Below are positions 13,258-24,958 of a DNA stretch of 64,000 bases, piece after piece. The position numbers were made by a program, and so were the translations under genes. The first letter of the stretch is position 1. Every line of letters begins with the position of its first letter. This DNA comes from Paragonimus skrjabini miyazakii (lineage: Eukaryota > Platyhelminthes > Trematoda > Plagiorchiida > Troglotrematidae). Under the pieces are notes generated by a model. The model was not told the origin of the DNA and did not search any database. It saw only the letters and a program-made list of their open reading frames with translations. The stretch covers positions 224,076 through 288,075 of the forward strand of contig JTDE01000161.1 of the NCBI GenBank assembly GCA_014338405.1, read 5' to 3'.

Positions 13258-13446
13258 TTACGTTAGGAATTCATGACAGTTTAAATGATTGATCGCAAAA
13301 TGAAAGTCGCCCATCAGAAACACAGATCCAACTGTTGGCAATTTACATCCAAAATTCCCGATTTTAATCCAGTTGAAAAAGGTAATGATTTTGCTTCGGG
13401 ATACACCGAGCAGACAAACTGGATCCAAGAGTGGTAACGGCGACAA
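13258..13446 (-). pseudogene. Possible APE-type endonuclease fragment of a non-LTR retrotransposon
   Basis: The minus-strand frame contains FNWIKIGNFGCKLPTVG followed by SVFLMGDFHFAINHLNC. The second resembles the GDFN-P-I-W metal-binding motif of APE-like endonucleases in CR1-type elements, where a short helix and a linker normally precede the strand. The Asn of GDFN has become His, and no RT was found nearby on the same strand, so this would be an isolated fragment. Family assignment is tentative. Confidence 0.4.
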
Positions 13447-15844
13447 CCTCCATATTCATATGTGACCGAATGCAAAGCAATTAGTATCGAAGGGCTTCCG
13501 TGTCAGATTGCTAATAATGAGGAACCTAATGAAAATAATTGAACAGCTAACATCAAGTTTTCGTTTCTAAGCAGCATTACAATAAATAGATGCATGACAT
13601 TTTTGGATGGATGCCAGCGACACAAACGAAGTCAATAGTCACTGTCAATTCTGGTCATCGACAGATTGATTTCGTAACAACTCAAATAGGATTCCACCGA
13701 TTATATATGCAAGGAACACTGCTTGACTAGCAAAAGGAGACGTAACTCTTGTGATCACATCACTAAGTTATCCTCAGACCAGCGGCGAGGAATCCCAGCC
13801 TCCGAAACAGTGACCCACATAAAGAAAGTCATCACTCATCAAAGCTTAATGATAGATACAACAGCAAACATCAGCTACACGGGTGACCGTATTATCAGAC
13901 TAAAACAATTTTACACACCAGTACCGTGGTTGTCTTATCTAATAAAAAGCGCCTCAACAAACTGAACGATATGATTTCCATTGGTTCATAACTTCGTGGA
14001 CCTAATTCCTAATTTAAATCACGCAGTAGGTCATGAAGAATGCTGGGTGTCCCTGGTCAGCCCCCGCTTACGCGCCAAATTGTTGATTGTGGTTTTTGTC
14101 GTTTTCTTTTGCCGAGATCACTAGTGCTCTTCCTTCGGTGTTTACATTTTCGGTCGCATTCCCTCATATGTTCATTGGCGCCGGCTGCGATTTCAGCTGA
14201 AGAGATCTTTGTTCCTTTGTTTAGCGTATATAAAATACTAGGACGATTACAATCGAATTGCTCTGGGGAATTTTTGCTTGTCATTTTCTTGCTCATCTCA
14301 ATGTTTGTAAATTGATGATATTACTGCGCAGTAAGTCATCAACTCACGTATTCCTGATACACTTTTGTGGCAAGCCATTCGTACTTTCATGGATGTGCAT
14401 CGCGCTATCAATCTAAACCTTCGTTATTTCAGTTATTAGACATCGTAGAGAGACCATTCGTAACCGTGTTGACGATATTTCTTCCTGAGTCTCCATGCGA
14501 TCACGTAACCCGGCGAAATTGAAAACGACGGAGAAACGTTAAAAATTTATGAATATGATGAGCTGAGATAAGTCCATAAGTTATTTCAGATCAGTGTTAT
14601 CGCCCTGATATCACTGTACGAAGCTCGTCTTTCAAATAATTTTGTGAACTTCGTATCCTGAACTTCGAACTGAGTTATGTTGGATAAAGTATTCAGTTGA
14701 CACTGTTCTGATTTTGCTGTGAATCTACCGCATGTTGTTTGAAGAGTTCCGTAACATTAAATCTGAACGCCAAGGAAGGAAGAAGTGTGCAACTTAGAAC
14801 TTTTGATATATATAAACTGAAAACTGATGTGACCCATTAGTTTAACGTATCAAAACGTCAGAACTGCAACAGTTTGTCTTATGGATATCATCATTTGTCG
14901 TTGGTTATTAAACAAATTCTATCAAAGGACGAAATTGTAGTTCTGGAAATCTTTAAGAAAACAAGGAATCTGAATTGGTGCAAACAATCTGAGGTATTGT
15001 TTTTTAAACTTGTTGACTAAAGCAACATTGAAAATACTGGTAGTCCAAACGTGCTAAAGTTTATTGTATTAACACAGAGCAGATGCAATGTGTGCATCCG
15101 AACCATGAAGAACTCAATTATTGCTCATTTGAACTCCTCGTTCCTGCAATCGTAGAACTGTCGAAGCTACTAGTATGGTGGATCCGTTTCACGGATTCAC
15201 AATATATATTTTCATATATTCAAACAACCAAGTTATCTGATTGTTTAAACGATTGTCACTACCATGTTAAAATGAACCCGGTAAAAGTGAAGATTAACCA
15301 TGAGGAATTCACTTAGACGGATTCAGTAAGACAATACGGAAATGAATTTCACATTACAACTTAACCTAACAACCTAAAATGAGTTTGGTGTCATTCGTGT
15401 TAGTCAACATAAAAGTTGTTATGAAGCATCATTCTTACATATGTACCATTAGTAGTCATTAGTAAATCATTAGACGCTTTTAATGTTCAGTTTCACAGCC
15501 ACGTTGTCAACTTGACTGAGACGACATAAGTGATATTCAAAGAATATGAACCAAGTGAATCAAGTTGGAAATAAGTATGCACTTACCTGCATATTCAGCG
15601 TGTAAATCACCGGGTTCAGATACGAGATCAACAAATTGCGCGTTGTAAAATAGAATGGAGTGGAGTGTGATAGATGGTTATCTCGTAAATTTATCGTCGA
15701 ATCTACAGAAAGCAATGTTGAAACGGAAGATAGTTTTAAATAGTTAGACGAACTGTGTAAGAAGTTTGTGATTGTAACTAGTATGCTCAGAATCTAACTA
15801 ACCATCAGGCTTTGGAATCTTGAAAAAGAGAGTAGTGATTCAAG

Positions 15845-15874
15845 AAGGCTGAACAAGCGCCTGGATTCAGCCTT
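15845..15874. repeat. Perfect 9-bp inverted repeat
   Basis: AAGGCTGAA is followed after 12 bases by its exact reverse complement TTCAGCCTT. It is a short hairpin with no flanking T-run, so it is not a terminator. Function unknown. Confidence 0.6.
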
Positions 15875-16114
15875 GCGATACATACTGTATACAGCTCACT
15901 GGATTGTGGCCTATCGGACGAGATACGACGGTTTGTCAGGGTTTCAATAAGCACCTACTTGGGCAGTGCCTCAAATAAATTCCAGTAATACTTTCTTCAG
16001 AAAATCCAATAGAGGTCATTTCATCAAACTGTTTGGTGCAGTCCGTAAAACACAGAGGAATTGATGACTAACCCAGTCAGCTTCAAGAGTCTCTGAGTTT
16101 CATCCCTGTCTCCG

Positions 16115-16157
16115 TAGCTAGACTAGCGACATCTCATTTCTGTCGCTAGATCTAGCC
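16115..16157. repeat. Long imperfect hairpin (about 15-bp stem)
   Basis: The left arm GCTAGACTAGCGACA and the right arm TGTCGCTAGATCTAGC pair over their full length with one bulged base, around a loop of about 9 bases. The size and symmetry are more than expected from background and could be a remnant of a small inverted-repeat element. Confidence 0.6.
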
Positions 16158-16879
16158 TGATGAAGGCTGATTATTTTGTTTTACTTCTTGAAAATTAATC
16201 GATTCTCTCACACTGCTTACCGGTGAGGTACTGATTATGTTTTAAAAGGATCTTCCGATTTTCTAATTAAAATTAAGTTTCACGTGCAGAAGACATCTTT
16301 CTAGAATACTAACCAGTATCGGTTAATTTCGGAATTAATATAATCTACTGAATATGAAGACTTAAATTTCGGAGCATTTTTCAAAATCTACAGAATGGAG
16401 TATAGTATGAAACGAGGATAAAAATGGTGGGATACTGAACGGTGGAAAGACAGATTCATTTGAGTGCTGGCAGTAACTGAGAACATGACATCGAGGAGAT
16501 TTTGGACCATAGTAAACTGATGCAGTTTACATCGTAATTGAGCAACCGACATGCGTTTAGAAATTTTGGCGTGACAAATAAGTCCGGAAACTTTCTCGAC
16601 TTCCATTTGATTAAAAGAAAACAGCCTCTAGTTTTGGAAGAATTGGGTTTAATTTGCAAACATCTACTGCGGAATTTAAACACCAGTGTAGCGGAAGTGA
16701 GTGACACTGCCCTGGTTGTTCTAGCTCGCGACAATTGGGCCATTCAGACTTGCATACATACAACGCCGTGTCACTTATTTTGGAGAGTATTTTTTCTCGA
16801 ACCACAAAAGTGACGGTATGAGAGAAGTCATACAGACATTGCTGTGCTTACAAATAAAGTCTGATATTTAGTGACTCAC

Positions 16880-16998
16880 CTGAAGTGGATAGACGGTCGA
16901 AAGAGGACCGTCAGACTGAGGGAACAATGTGGGAGATCCGTAGTACGCGCCGTAGGCGTTTGTCGAACTGCCAATGGTAGTGTTAGAGTAATCAGATC
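16880..16998 (-). CDS. DDR: Discoidin domain receptor, juxtamembrane exon 3 (partial gene)
   Basis: This exon adds 39 residues (848-886 of the traced part) to the cytoplasmic juxtamembrane region of the receptor. Upstream is a pyrimidine-rich acceptor ending TTTTTAACAG; downstream is the donor CAG/GTGAGT. Two leading bases complete the Gly codon begun by the exon at 17236-17818, and it ends in phase 0. The residues are rich in Ser, Thr, Gly and Tyr, including SDYSNTT and NAYGAYYGSP, plausible phosphotyrosine sites near the kinase. In DDRs this segment couples the membrane helix to the kinase. The weakness is that it has no strongly conserved motif; it is supported by splice sites, frame and position. 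It is the last exon I could place; the kinase should follow. Confidence 0.65.
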
Positions 16999-17235
16999 CT
17001 GTTAAAAAGGATAGAGGAAAAAGAATATAAACCACATAATTAGCATAGAACAACAAAAAGGAGAAGCAGCAAGTTTACGCAGCTAGATGTTGTTCACAGT
17101 TCAACTGTAAAAAAGTTACAGGTGTGAAAACTTCATCTTTTAATGCCAAGTGCTACATCTAACAAATCACACATTTCAAGAAGTGTCTCCTAGTAGAAAC
17201 AACTCAACGTCTTAGTGTGACCAAGATGAACAGAC

Positions 17236-17818
17236 CTGGAAATGTTTGGAAATTTGATAAAGGACTAGTCAAAATTTGTTCCGCGTGACTCAAATCACGA
17301 CTGAGCCAAATCAGATTCGTTCCATTTGTTGGTTGTGGAATCCATCCCGCAGATGTCGTGGTAGTAGACTGTGTACGGTCTTTGACCTCCGCAGTGAGTA
17401 GAGGAGTACCAGTATCAGCTTGTTCGTCCTGCAGTTTATATGCAGATTCTCTATTAGAACTGGGGGAGAAGTGTTGGGTTGGAATTGGCGGAAGTGGAAG
17501 ACATGGTGGAGGTGGCAACAACGATGGATGGATCAAACTGTTTGGCGGAAGTTGTGGAAGTTGCGGGCCTCCATTAACAGTTAGGTAATTCGCGCCTAAA
17601 TCCGTTCCGGGATCCATATAGTTTGCACACTGTAATCGGTGATTGGTCATTTCTGTTAATTTTGTGTGACCTCGTATGGAACCACCGTTACCGATCCTTG
17701 CGTACGGCTGGGACTCACAATCAGAACCGGGGAGACTGGTATAGATTGCACTGTCCGAAATCATTTTCTGTCCGATAGATCCCGCAATGAGACTAGACAA
17801 GCATCCTACTTGGGGAAT
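17236..17818 (-). CDS. DDR: Discoidin domain receptor, juxtamembrane exon 2 (partial gene)
   Basis: It encodes residues 653-846 of the traced part, all cytoplasmic. Acceptor is TTTGTCTTTCACAG; phase 0 at the start fits the previous exon. The donor CCAG/GTCTGT is poor beyond the GT, but it leaves one base that completes the codon of the next exon exactly. Visible features are ANYMDPGTD, reminiscent of the YMEP site in vertebrate DDR1, plus YTSL, QPYARIG, ANYLTVNG and SAYKLQ tyrosines, and a proline run PPPPCLPLPPIP suited to SH3 or WW partners. I did not find the NPxY motif that binds Shc in DDR1. The open minus-strand frame continues beyond both splice sites. It has no catalytic residues; its role is inferred to be adaptor recruitment. 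Confidence 0.75.
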
Positions 17819-20800
17819 CTGTGAAAGACAAATGGAGACTTGTGTGTAGACTACGGAAACACAGTCAGAGGTAATTAGCACCCCTTCAACTCTAATTCGT
17901 TCACGCACAATTCACTGCAAACAGACTATAATTCCGTACTGACGAGCTCAAAACTATTAAATTGACTAAAATCATTAGTGAAACTGACTGTCATCGCAAC
18001 TGAAAATGCGGATTAACTAATATCCAAAGTGGGAAGTAAGGAGGTCAGTCAACATTCCGAGTTGACGACATTCTTTACATTGTTACTGTACAATCTGGCT
18101 CAAGATGATTCATAAGACGTTGGTTGTTTGGTTGAAATAATACTTTAAGAATTTGGCAAACAATAAAATACAGAAACTAGCAGCTTTCAAAGGAAGTTGA
18201 CTGAATTTAAATTTTCACTGTGCGGAACACAAGCATAGTTAGGGATTACCAATTACACCCTATTTGTACGAGATAGGACAATTGCCAACATTGGCAATGA
18301 AGTAGATACCGGCCATGAATACCTCTGTTAATTAATCTTTGCAGTTTTGAGGAAAGATATATCACTCATGAAAAGCCATCTGGAATCGCATTATCGACGA
18401 AATACAACCTTGAAATGTTATCACTAATGAGCAGATCAGTCCAGAAAAACTTGACAAAATCAATAAGTTGATTTGATCGATGGTGTTACCCCACCTATAC
18501 TATAATCGGCTTGGCCAGTAATTGAGTGAGCAAAAAATGCTGAACCTTGGATTACAAAATTACTATATGAGGCGCTAACCTGCTTGAGATCATAGCCATT
18601 TTTAATTATCGTTTCCACAGCAGCGTCTCACTACCTTGAATTTGTTTTCGTCTAGATAGACAGGTTGGTTGACTTCAGATTACTAGGCTACCCATGTGAT
18701 AGTCACAGACACCATAGTCAGATCACTGGTTTACTACGTCTACAAACTGGTTTACCTACTAAGACAGTGCTCAATTTGCTCACACCTGAAGGATAAAGCA
18801 CAATACATGATATATTAACCGATAAGTAGTCGGGAATTTCGTGGATATAAAGTGGACCACACCCACAGTTGATCACAGCCTCGTATTCACGTAAGCCATT
18901 TTACCCAGCCGTTTGGGGAAAAAGACAAACGAGGTTACAATTACACTTTGGTTGAAGCTTATAAGTAGTGTATGGACAAACCAAAACGGTGAACCATAAC
19001 GGTTTTTAACTATTATTCGGCAATCCAGTAATCCATAAATTGCAAAAAAACGCAAATAGTCTCCCGTTAATCCCGCTTAACCTACCAGTTATAAATATAC
19101 TGTTCAACTATTAGAGTTAATAATTTGTCTACTGTCTCCACTTGAAGTGAATGGGGACACTTTCAACAGTAATCATGAACACACATAGCTGAATGATTAA
19201 GTGTGATAAGTCGGTTGTGCGTAAAGTGGGTTGTGTGAAGTAGTGATCAACACTGTTACCTTATGACAATGACTCCTGAAGTAAACTCCTCGTTGCATTA
19301 AGGATATACAATATTGACTAGGTCTACTACTGGCACGACTCGAGAACATTTTATTTCAAAATGAATTGGCTCTACTATTATGCTGGATATTAGGCGTACA
19401 ATAATGTTCAACTATGTTAAGCCTAATGTGATAAGTTTGGGGTTCTGGATGCTGTACTCCCTGAGAGCTATGTGAAAGATTTTTCGACAAAAGTACTGTC
19501 GAAGCCAAAAAGACCTGCAAATTATAGTACTCTGGGACAGCCAGTAAATTACTGTGTACTGTTAAGTCACTGGGTCTGGTACACTGACTTGTCAGGTAGG
19601 TTTCATGAAGAGTGAGGGGATGAAGACGTTAACATTTGTCTAACAGGTGGCACAAACCTACGTTTCTCACCACCACAGTCATTGACGTTGTTATTGTCGT
19701 CTTACAGCCCCATGTTTTTAATCAGTCATTAGTAGTTTGAATGAGTAGCAGTTATTGTGATAAACATCCATTTGAAATACACGACAGAAGCCTCGATAAA
19801 CGTAGTAACCACTTGATTCCTGCTATATAAGATGCATATGAAATGTAACGATCGTTACCCAGTGCGATCTTTCAGTTTTGTCGACGTGTGAGTTTCCTTC
19901 TGGTTAGCGATTATCAGCAGATTACAGACATTTTTACTAGGTTGCCCTATTTGATAACGNNNNNNNNNNNNNNNNNNNNNNNNNNNNNNNNNNNNNNNNN
20001 NNNNNNNNNNNNNNNNNNNNNNNNNNNNNNNNNNNNNNNNNNNNNNNNNNNNNNNNNNNGTAGTTAGGTGACATTGAATTGTGGACAACCTCAAATTTGA
20101 AACCACACATTTCGAACATGAACCGGTACCGCTCTACCAATTACTGTTTTAATACAGCTCATATTGACACACATCAACCAATGATGAATTCACGAGACGG
20201 CACAGCACTTCAATGTTGGTTATTTTTTGTCCAGATTGACCAACTTCGCAAAAGTGTACAGCGAAGTAGGAGGGACTAGCTTGTGATACTGGACACAATA
20301 ACAACGGGGTACTGTTGCTTTAAAGTGACTCATGTTTGCACATACGATATCATAAATGACAAGACATATTTTCAGTGGATTAGTGTAAGAATTATAGTTT
20401 TGTACGTTATTCAGTTTAACAAGTTCACTCATGCCAGTTGCACCGAATGCATTCCGGAACATCAGTGAGATCTTGTCGTTGGGTTCCGCGTCAATGTCCA
20501 TTGGTTTTTCTGAAACCGCTGCAATACCAGCTATACATAACACTGCTATCTATATTAAACTTGTGCAGACCACCGAACATGGCAAAGTCTCAGTGGGATA
20601 TCACCGAGATGACAGTCTCCGTCATTGAGGGAAACTGATATTCTCGGGTTTCCAGCACTATCAAAACGCTTTGAGAGAGTTGATTTTAATCTACCGATGA
20701 GCTGAATGTTTCATTGAGCGCCCGCTGACAGATTCTGCGTTTGTCTTACCTAAGTATGATTGACTGTAGATCCGTGTGGATATGCATCACATGAAAGCAC

Positions 20801-23800
20801 GGATTTTGCAACTAGACATCGAAAATCGTTCAACGATCTTCCTTCAGAATAAATTCATTTGCGTGAAAGTCAGTCTTATGTCGTCCAAATTCACTTAGGA
20901 TTCCATCCATGGAAAAAGCAACCTGGTATCATTGATTATCTGTTTAAATCAACCATGACCACTCAATCAATCGACATTAATGACATACCACAGCAGACCT
21001 ATAATGATATTTTCGGTAGTTAGCTTGTTGACATCTGCTCGCAGCATGTATATTTTTTCCTAACGCTGAAGTCACTTTGTCCTTAGGATCGATGAGTTTA
21101 TTGCTGTGTGGCGACAAGGATGAATCACTAATTTTGTCATCATTGGATTTGCAGTATTTTCAATTATTTCGGAAAACCACGGCTTGCAAAAAAACGCTTG
21201 TGCGATGCCAAATAGCGATATCAATTGGCTTTATGTTGAATAGAGATGGGGTATGTTTAACCTGGGGGAATTAAATTTGAAACAAATGATGCGATTGTGT
21301 ATATATCCTGAATGTACACATGATTGTAACATAATTGGAACTACTATTGCGGTGTACAGGCTAGCTTGTTCATAGAAGTGATATCAGCTCTACTGACGAG
21401 AAACAATGGTTTGAATTCATCTAGTCAGAAGTAAGTAATCAGATATGTTGGAAATCCTATCTCATTTAGAAAGTGGTTGTTAAACATAAACCCTGAGGTC
21501 GCTCCATTCACTTCGTCAACAAAGATGAGTGGCAAAGAATTAGATTATAACATTTCCTATACTTATTTGAGACGTGAAAGTAAGACGTTAAAATATATAC
21601 ACACGTCCATTATATACATGTGTGCGTAATACCTTCTTATATACACAGAAGGTTTCACTTCAAGTACGGATTCTAGGGCTATCCGACGTTTCGATTTCGG
21701 AGCACATCAATAATGTATTAGTAGCTCTAGCCCAGGGGCTGAATTATATCCGCTACTTTCAACGTTAAGTGTTACTCAGTACGCCAGTAATGATATCCTA
21801 CCAAAATGTTCTATGTTTGAGGTAACATAACATTATAAATTACTTCGTAGAGAAGACTGTAACCCCTGAACTGGTCGCTGTGAAGATAAAGAATTGCTGA
21901 AGACATTTCCAAATGTTTTGTGCATGTGATAACTCAATACGAAATGATAACAGGGTCTGTGGACAGAAGCCCGACCGCATTCAACATCAAGGCATATCAT
22001 GAGTACAAGTCAAGTAGCTTATGCGTTCAAAGTGGTATCGCTTAAGCGGATTGCTCCTATCTTTCGAAACTGCCTCCAACGATAACCGCTATCGGCTTCT
22101 GTGTGCGTATTAGCTGTTGAATTGGGCATTATTTGCTGTAGGACTGAAAACACTCTCCATTCTAATGTAAAGATCAAAGGTAACAGTTCCTACTAACGCT
22201 GCTGTTCGCATTTATGAAAATATTGTGAGGCTGTACGGTTGCGAACAATTACGGTAAACGAAATGTTAACGGCAATGGTTCCACTACCGTTTTTACTTGA
22301 CAGCTGGTCCGAACACTACCTGAACTAGAACTCTAGCAGAATCCTGATTTAAATGGCATGCCGAAAATTAGTGTACATCCTGAATCGAAGTTGTTCAACT
22401 GGTCGGGGTGGTTCGGAGAATAGCTGTCACTCATTTGTCACAGCATACAATTCACACTACAACCCGTCAAGACAACCTCACAATCATATAAAACGACAAA
22501 ACAAACCTAACGAAATAACGGACAGTAACATACCTGCTTGGCCATCATTCCTGATGAATCATTGCGTAATATGGGCACGGTAGAATTCTGGCTTTCATAC
22601 TATCAGCCTAACTGTATGATTAGACAACAGTGATAAAAATTAAGGCTTGTTTCGACGTAGTCAAATGAAGATGTGAAAAAAATCTTCGTAAACCTCTTGG
22701 AAGTTTTTACGAACAGCTAACTTTCGTTTAACACAGTAGGTAACTTTCGGTCACCTCAAAACCCAACCTATAGCCTGGTCAGTAACTCTTTATTGATTTT
22801 GGCAGAATTTAGTAGTATAATACACAGTAGGATCAGGAATTTTAAATTGGAAATGATCCGGCGTATCGACATGCCCTTGTACGATTGCTTCCGTACAATG
22901 GTTGTTGCTGATTTGTCCTTCTCACTCACCTTATTTTATTTTCAAGTAAAATACGAGGTCAGAATGACTGGGCAACTCATATGAACTCAGAACTGAAGAT
23001 GTATTCGAATCCGAGGTTCACATTTTCAGTGATGTGATAGCAGGCTAGAAATGGTACAGAGAGCGGCTTATAACTGGCACGCATAAGAACCAGTTGGCAG
23101 ATCTCCAGCAAGATTGGATAAAAGAAGACGAAAACAATCGATTTTTACAGCAAATTCTTACTGGTTTTGTCGCTTCTATTTCTGTCTAAACTTGCGGGTT
23201 GTTGTGGTTCACTGGTCTAGATAGAAAGGGCATGAAGGTGTCGGCATATCAGCATCGATTGGTCACCGGGTCATAAGTATCTTTTGGGCAACCGATCGTA
23301 AGGTGTAAGCGCCCACATGAAAAACACCAGCCAGCCGATAGTGACAGCTGTTTAATTTTCGCGTCAGATTAGCAGTCATGAATTGTCCCCATCCACTTTT
23401 TACTAAGGTTTTATGTTTGAAAGACACGATTTCTTTGCGGTTTCTTGAACAGCACTGGGTAACGCGAGGGTACCCAGCTCCACCTAACCTTACGTAGAGT
23501 TGACTATGAAGATTTGTGTCGGGAAAACACACCCCAACTAAATGTAGATCTTCTTGTCACCACAGTACGACTACTGAAGCTGTGATCTGAAGGAATTTAA
23601 CAATTTTCCCGTGTTTCCCTACAAATTATCACGCCATTGTGGTCAGTAGTGTCCTTGCTTGAAGTCAACAGGCAACGCGAGGGACAAAGCAGAGGTGGAA
23701 CTGTTGGTCCTCCTGTTAAGGATGGGGAACTTATCTAACTTACAAGACTAGGGACTACGATCTCTGCAGTCGCTTTTGGGCAGTTATTATCTAGTCATCC

Positions 23801-24263
23801 GCTGTTCGAGTGACTGTGACCTTGTCGCGTTATAAAACAGTAACCAGCCCGAAGTTAATCCTACCACTGTGTACAAAGAGGAGTAATTATGAGTTCCAAA
23901 TGTTGGTTTGTGAGCGAACTCATAAAACTAAGACCTGCACTACTTTCTATCATCAGGTACTTGGTTAATAAGTGGTCTCACAACCCTTGAATTTTCCCAC
24001 AATTACTGCATATTATAAATGAGGACTGAACGAGAACAAGAAAGAAACGTGTTCAATGCATGGGTTGTCATCGATAGTACATTTGATGACGGAAGAATAA
24101 ATGGTAAATCACTAGATCAACCGCTAATGATTTTCATCCAACCAGATAAAACCAAGCTGTGTAGTGATGCAATTTTAAGATATGCTTGTTGCAAACACAA
24201 GACACCGGAATACTCCGAGAATATATCAAAAATCGGACAGGTTTGATAAAAACAGAAAATTAC
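17819..24263. other. DDR intron, containing an assembly gap
   Basis: This minus-strand intron of 6.4 kb separates two juxtamembrane exons. It contains the gap at 19960-20059. A plus-strand frame at 22353-22583 and a minus-strand frame at 23263-23532 lack recognisable domains. I see no nested gene. Confidence 0.6.
19960..20059. other. Assembly gap of exactly 100 N
   Basis: A run of exactly 100 undetermined bases, the conventional placeholder for a scaffold join of unknown size. The true intron length, and any repeat lying across it, are unknown. Open frames that cross it are artefacts. Confidence 0.99.
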
Positions 24264-24958
24264 CTGTGAATTAGTCAGCGGGAGAAAGCGCACGAGCTCC
24301 CCTGGCTGGTTTAGTGATGTTTTTCCCGGTTCGCTAGATGCTGGAATAAACCGACCCCCGTTGGTTTGAAGTGGGCGAGATCGAGGCTGCTCCAGATTGG
24401 CCAAGAGAGCTGGGCTCAATGGTTGCAAGGAGTGAGGTAGCGCTGTGTTTGGCAAATTGAATGAGGCCCCTAAGTGGCTAGTATAAAGTTGTAGTCCTGG
24501 AACAAACGACGGAGGTCCTGCAGTTGTCATCATCTCGTGACAATGCTGTGGATGCTGAAATTGTGTTTGTGTATCATTTGGAAAATTCTTATACTGTTCC
24601 AAACAAGGGGTGTCACGCTTTACATGATTACTGTTTAAATTAGACGGTTCATTCAAACTTTCGAAATTAGTTGATCCGTTAACGCGCTTCTTGCCACGAT
24701 GAAACTGGGATCGGAATGAAGTGTGGCGCCACAGAAAAAACATGCACAAAAGGCCTACACAAATCAACACGGCCAGTACACCACAAATAGCTGCCAGAGT
24801 GAACGTGGCCGGTTGATCAGTAGCGGAACCTGCATCCAACAGGGATTTGGCCTCCAAAGAGAGCGTAGTCGTTGTTGACCCCGGAGGTAATTCCGAGCTT
24901 GGGGGAATGAGAGGGCTTGGTTCTAGTTGCATAGTAAAAGAGGCCGGATCAGCTTTAT
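24264..24958 (-). CDS. DDR: Discoidin domain receptor, membrane-spanning exon (partial gene)
   Basis: The exon supplies residues 422-652 of the traced part: a Pro/Ser/Thr-rich extracellular stalk (EPSPLIPPSSELPPGSTTTT), one membrane helix (about residues 474-497, TLAAICGVLAVLICVGLLCM then FFLW), a basic stop-transfer patch (HRGKKR) and about 155 cytoplasmic residues. The helix holds a small-residue segment and Cys residues, usual for single-pass receptors that dimerise. Acceptor is TTTGTCTTGCTTTCAG and donor CAG/GTAATT. Two leading bases complete a His codon with the preceding exon, and it ends in phase 0. The cytoplasmic part is Gln/Pro/Asn-rich with few tyrosines. The topology agrees with a type I receptor whose discoidin region lies upstream. 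Identification rests on linkage to the DS-like exon. Confidence 0.82.

Larger units (their letters stand above)
13447..16879. other. No gene recognised; two hairpins and one plus-strand frame
   Basis: This stretch lies just downstream of the last DDR exon I could place. It holds inverted repeats at 15845-15874 and 16115-16157. A plus-strand frame at 16538-16813 starts only with TTG and runs 91 codons; it contains LVLEELGLICKHLLRNL but matches no family I know. No kinase motif (glycine loop, HRDL, DFG) was found on the minus strand. Confidence 0.4.

Noticed and set aside
16538..16813. Plus-strand 91-codon frame with helix-like sequence
   Set aside because: It starts only with TTG, has no splice sites or family match, and overlaps several minus-strand frames of similar length, as expected for chance frames.
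19855..20140. Minus-strand frames across the N run
   Set aside because: They exist only because undetermined bases cannot form stops.
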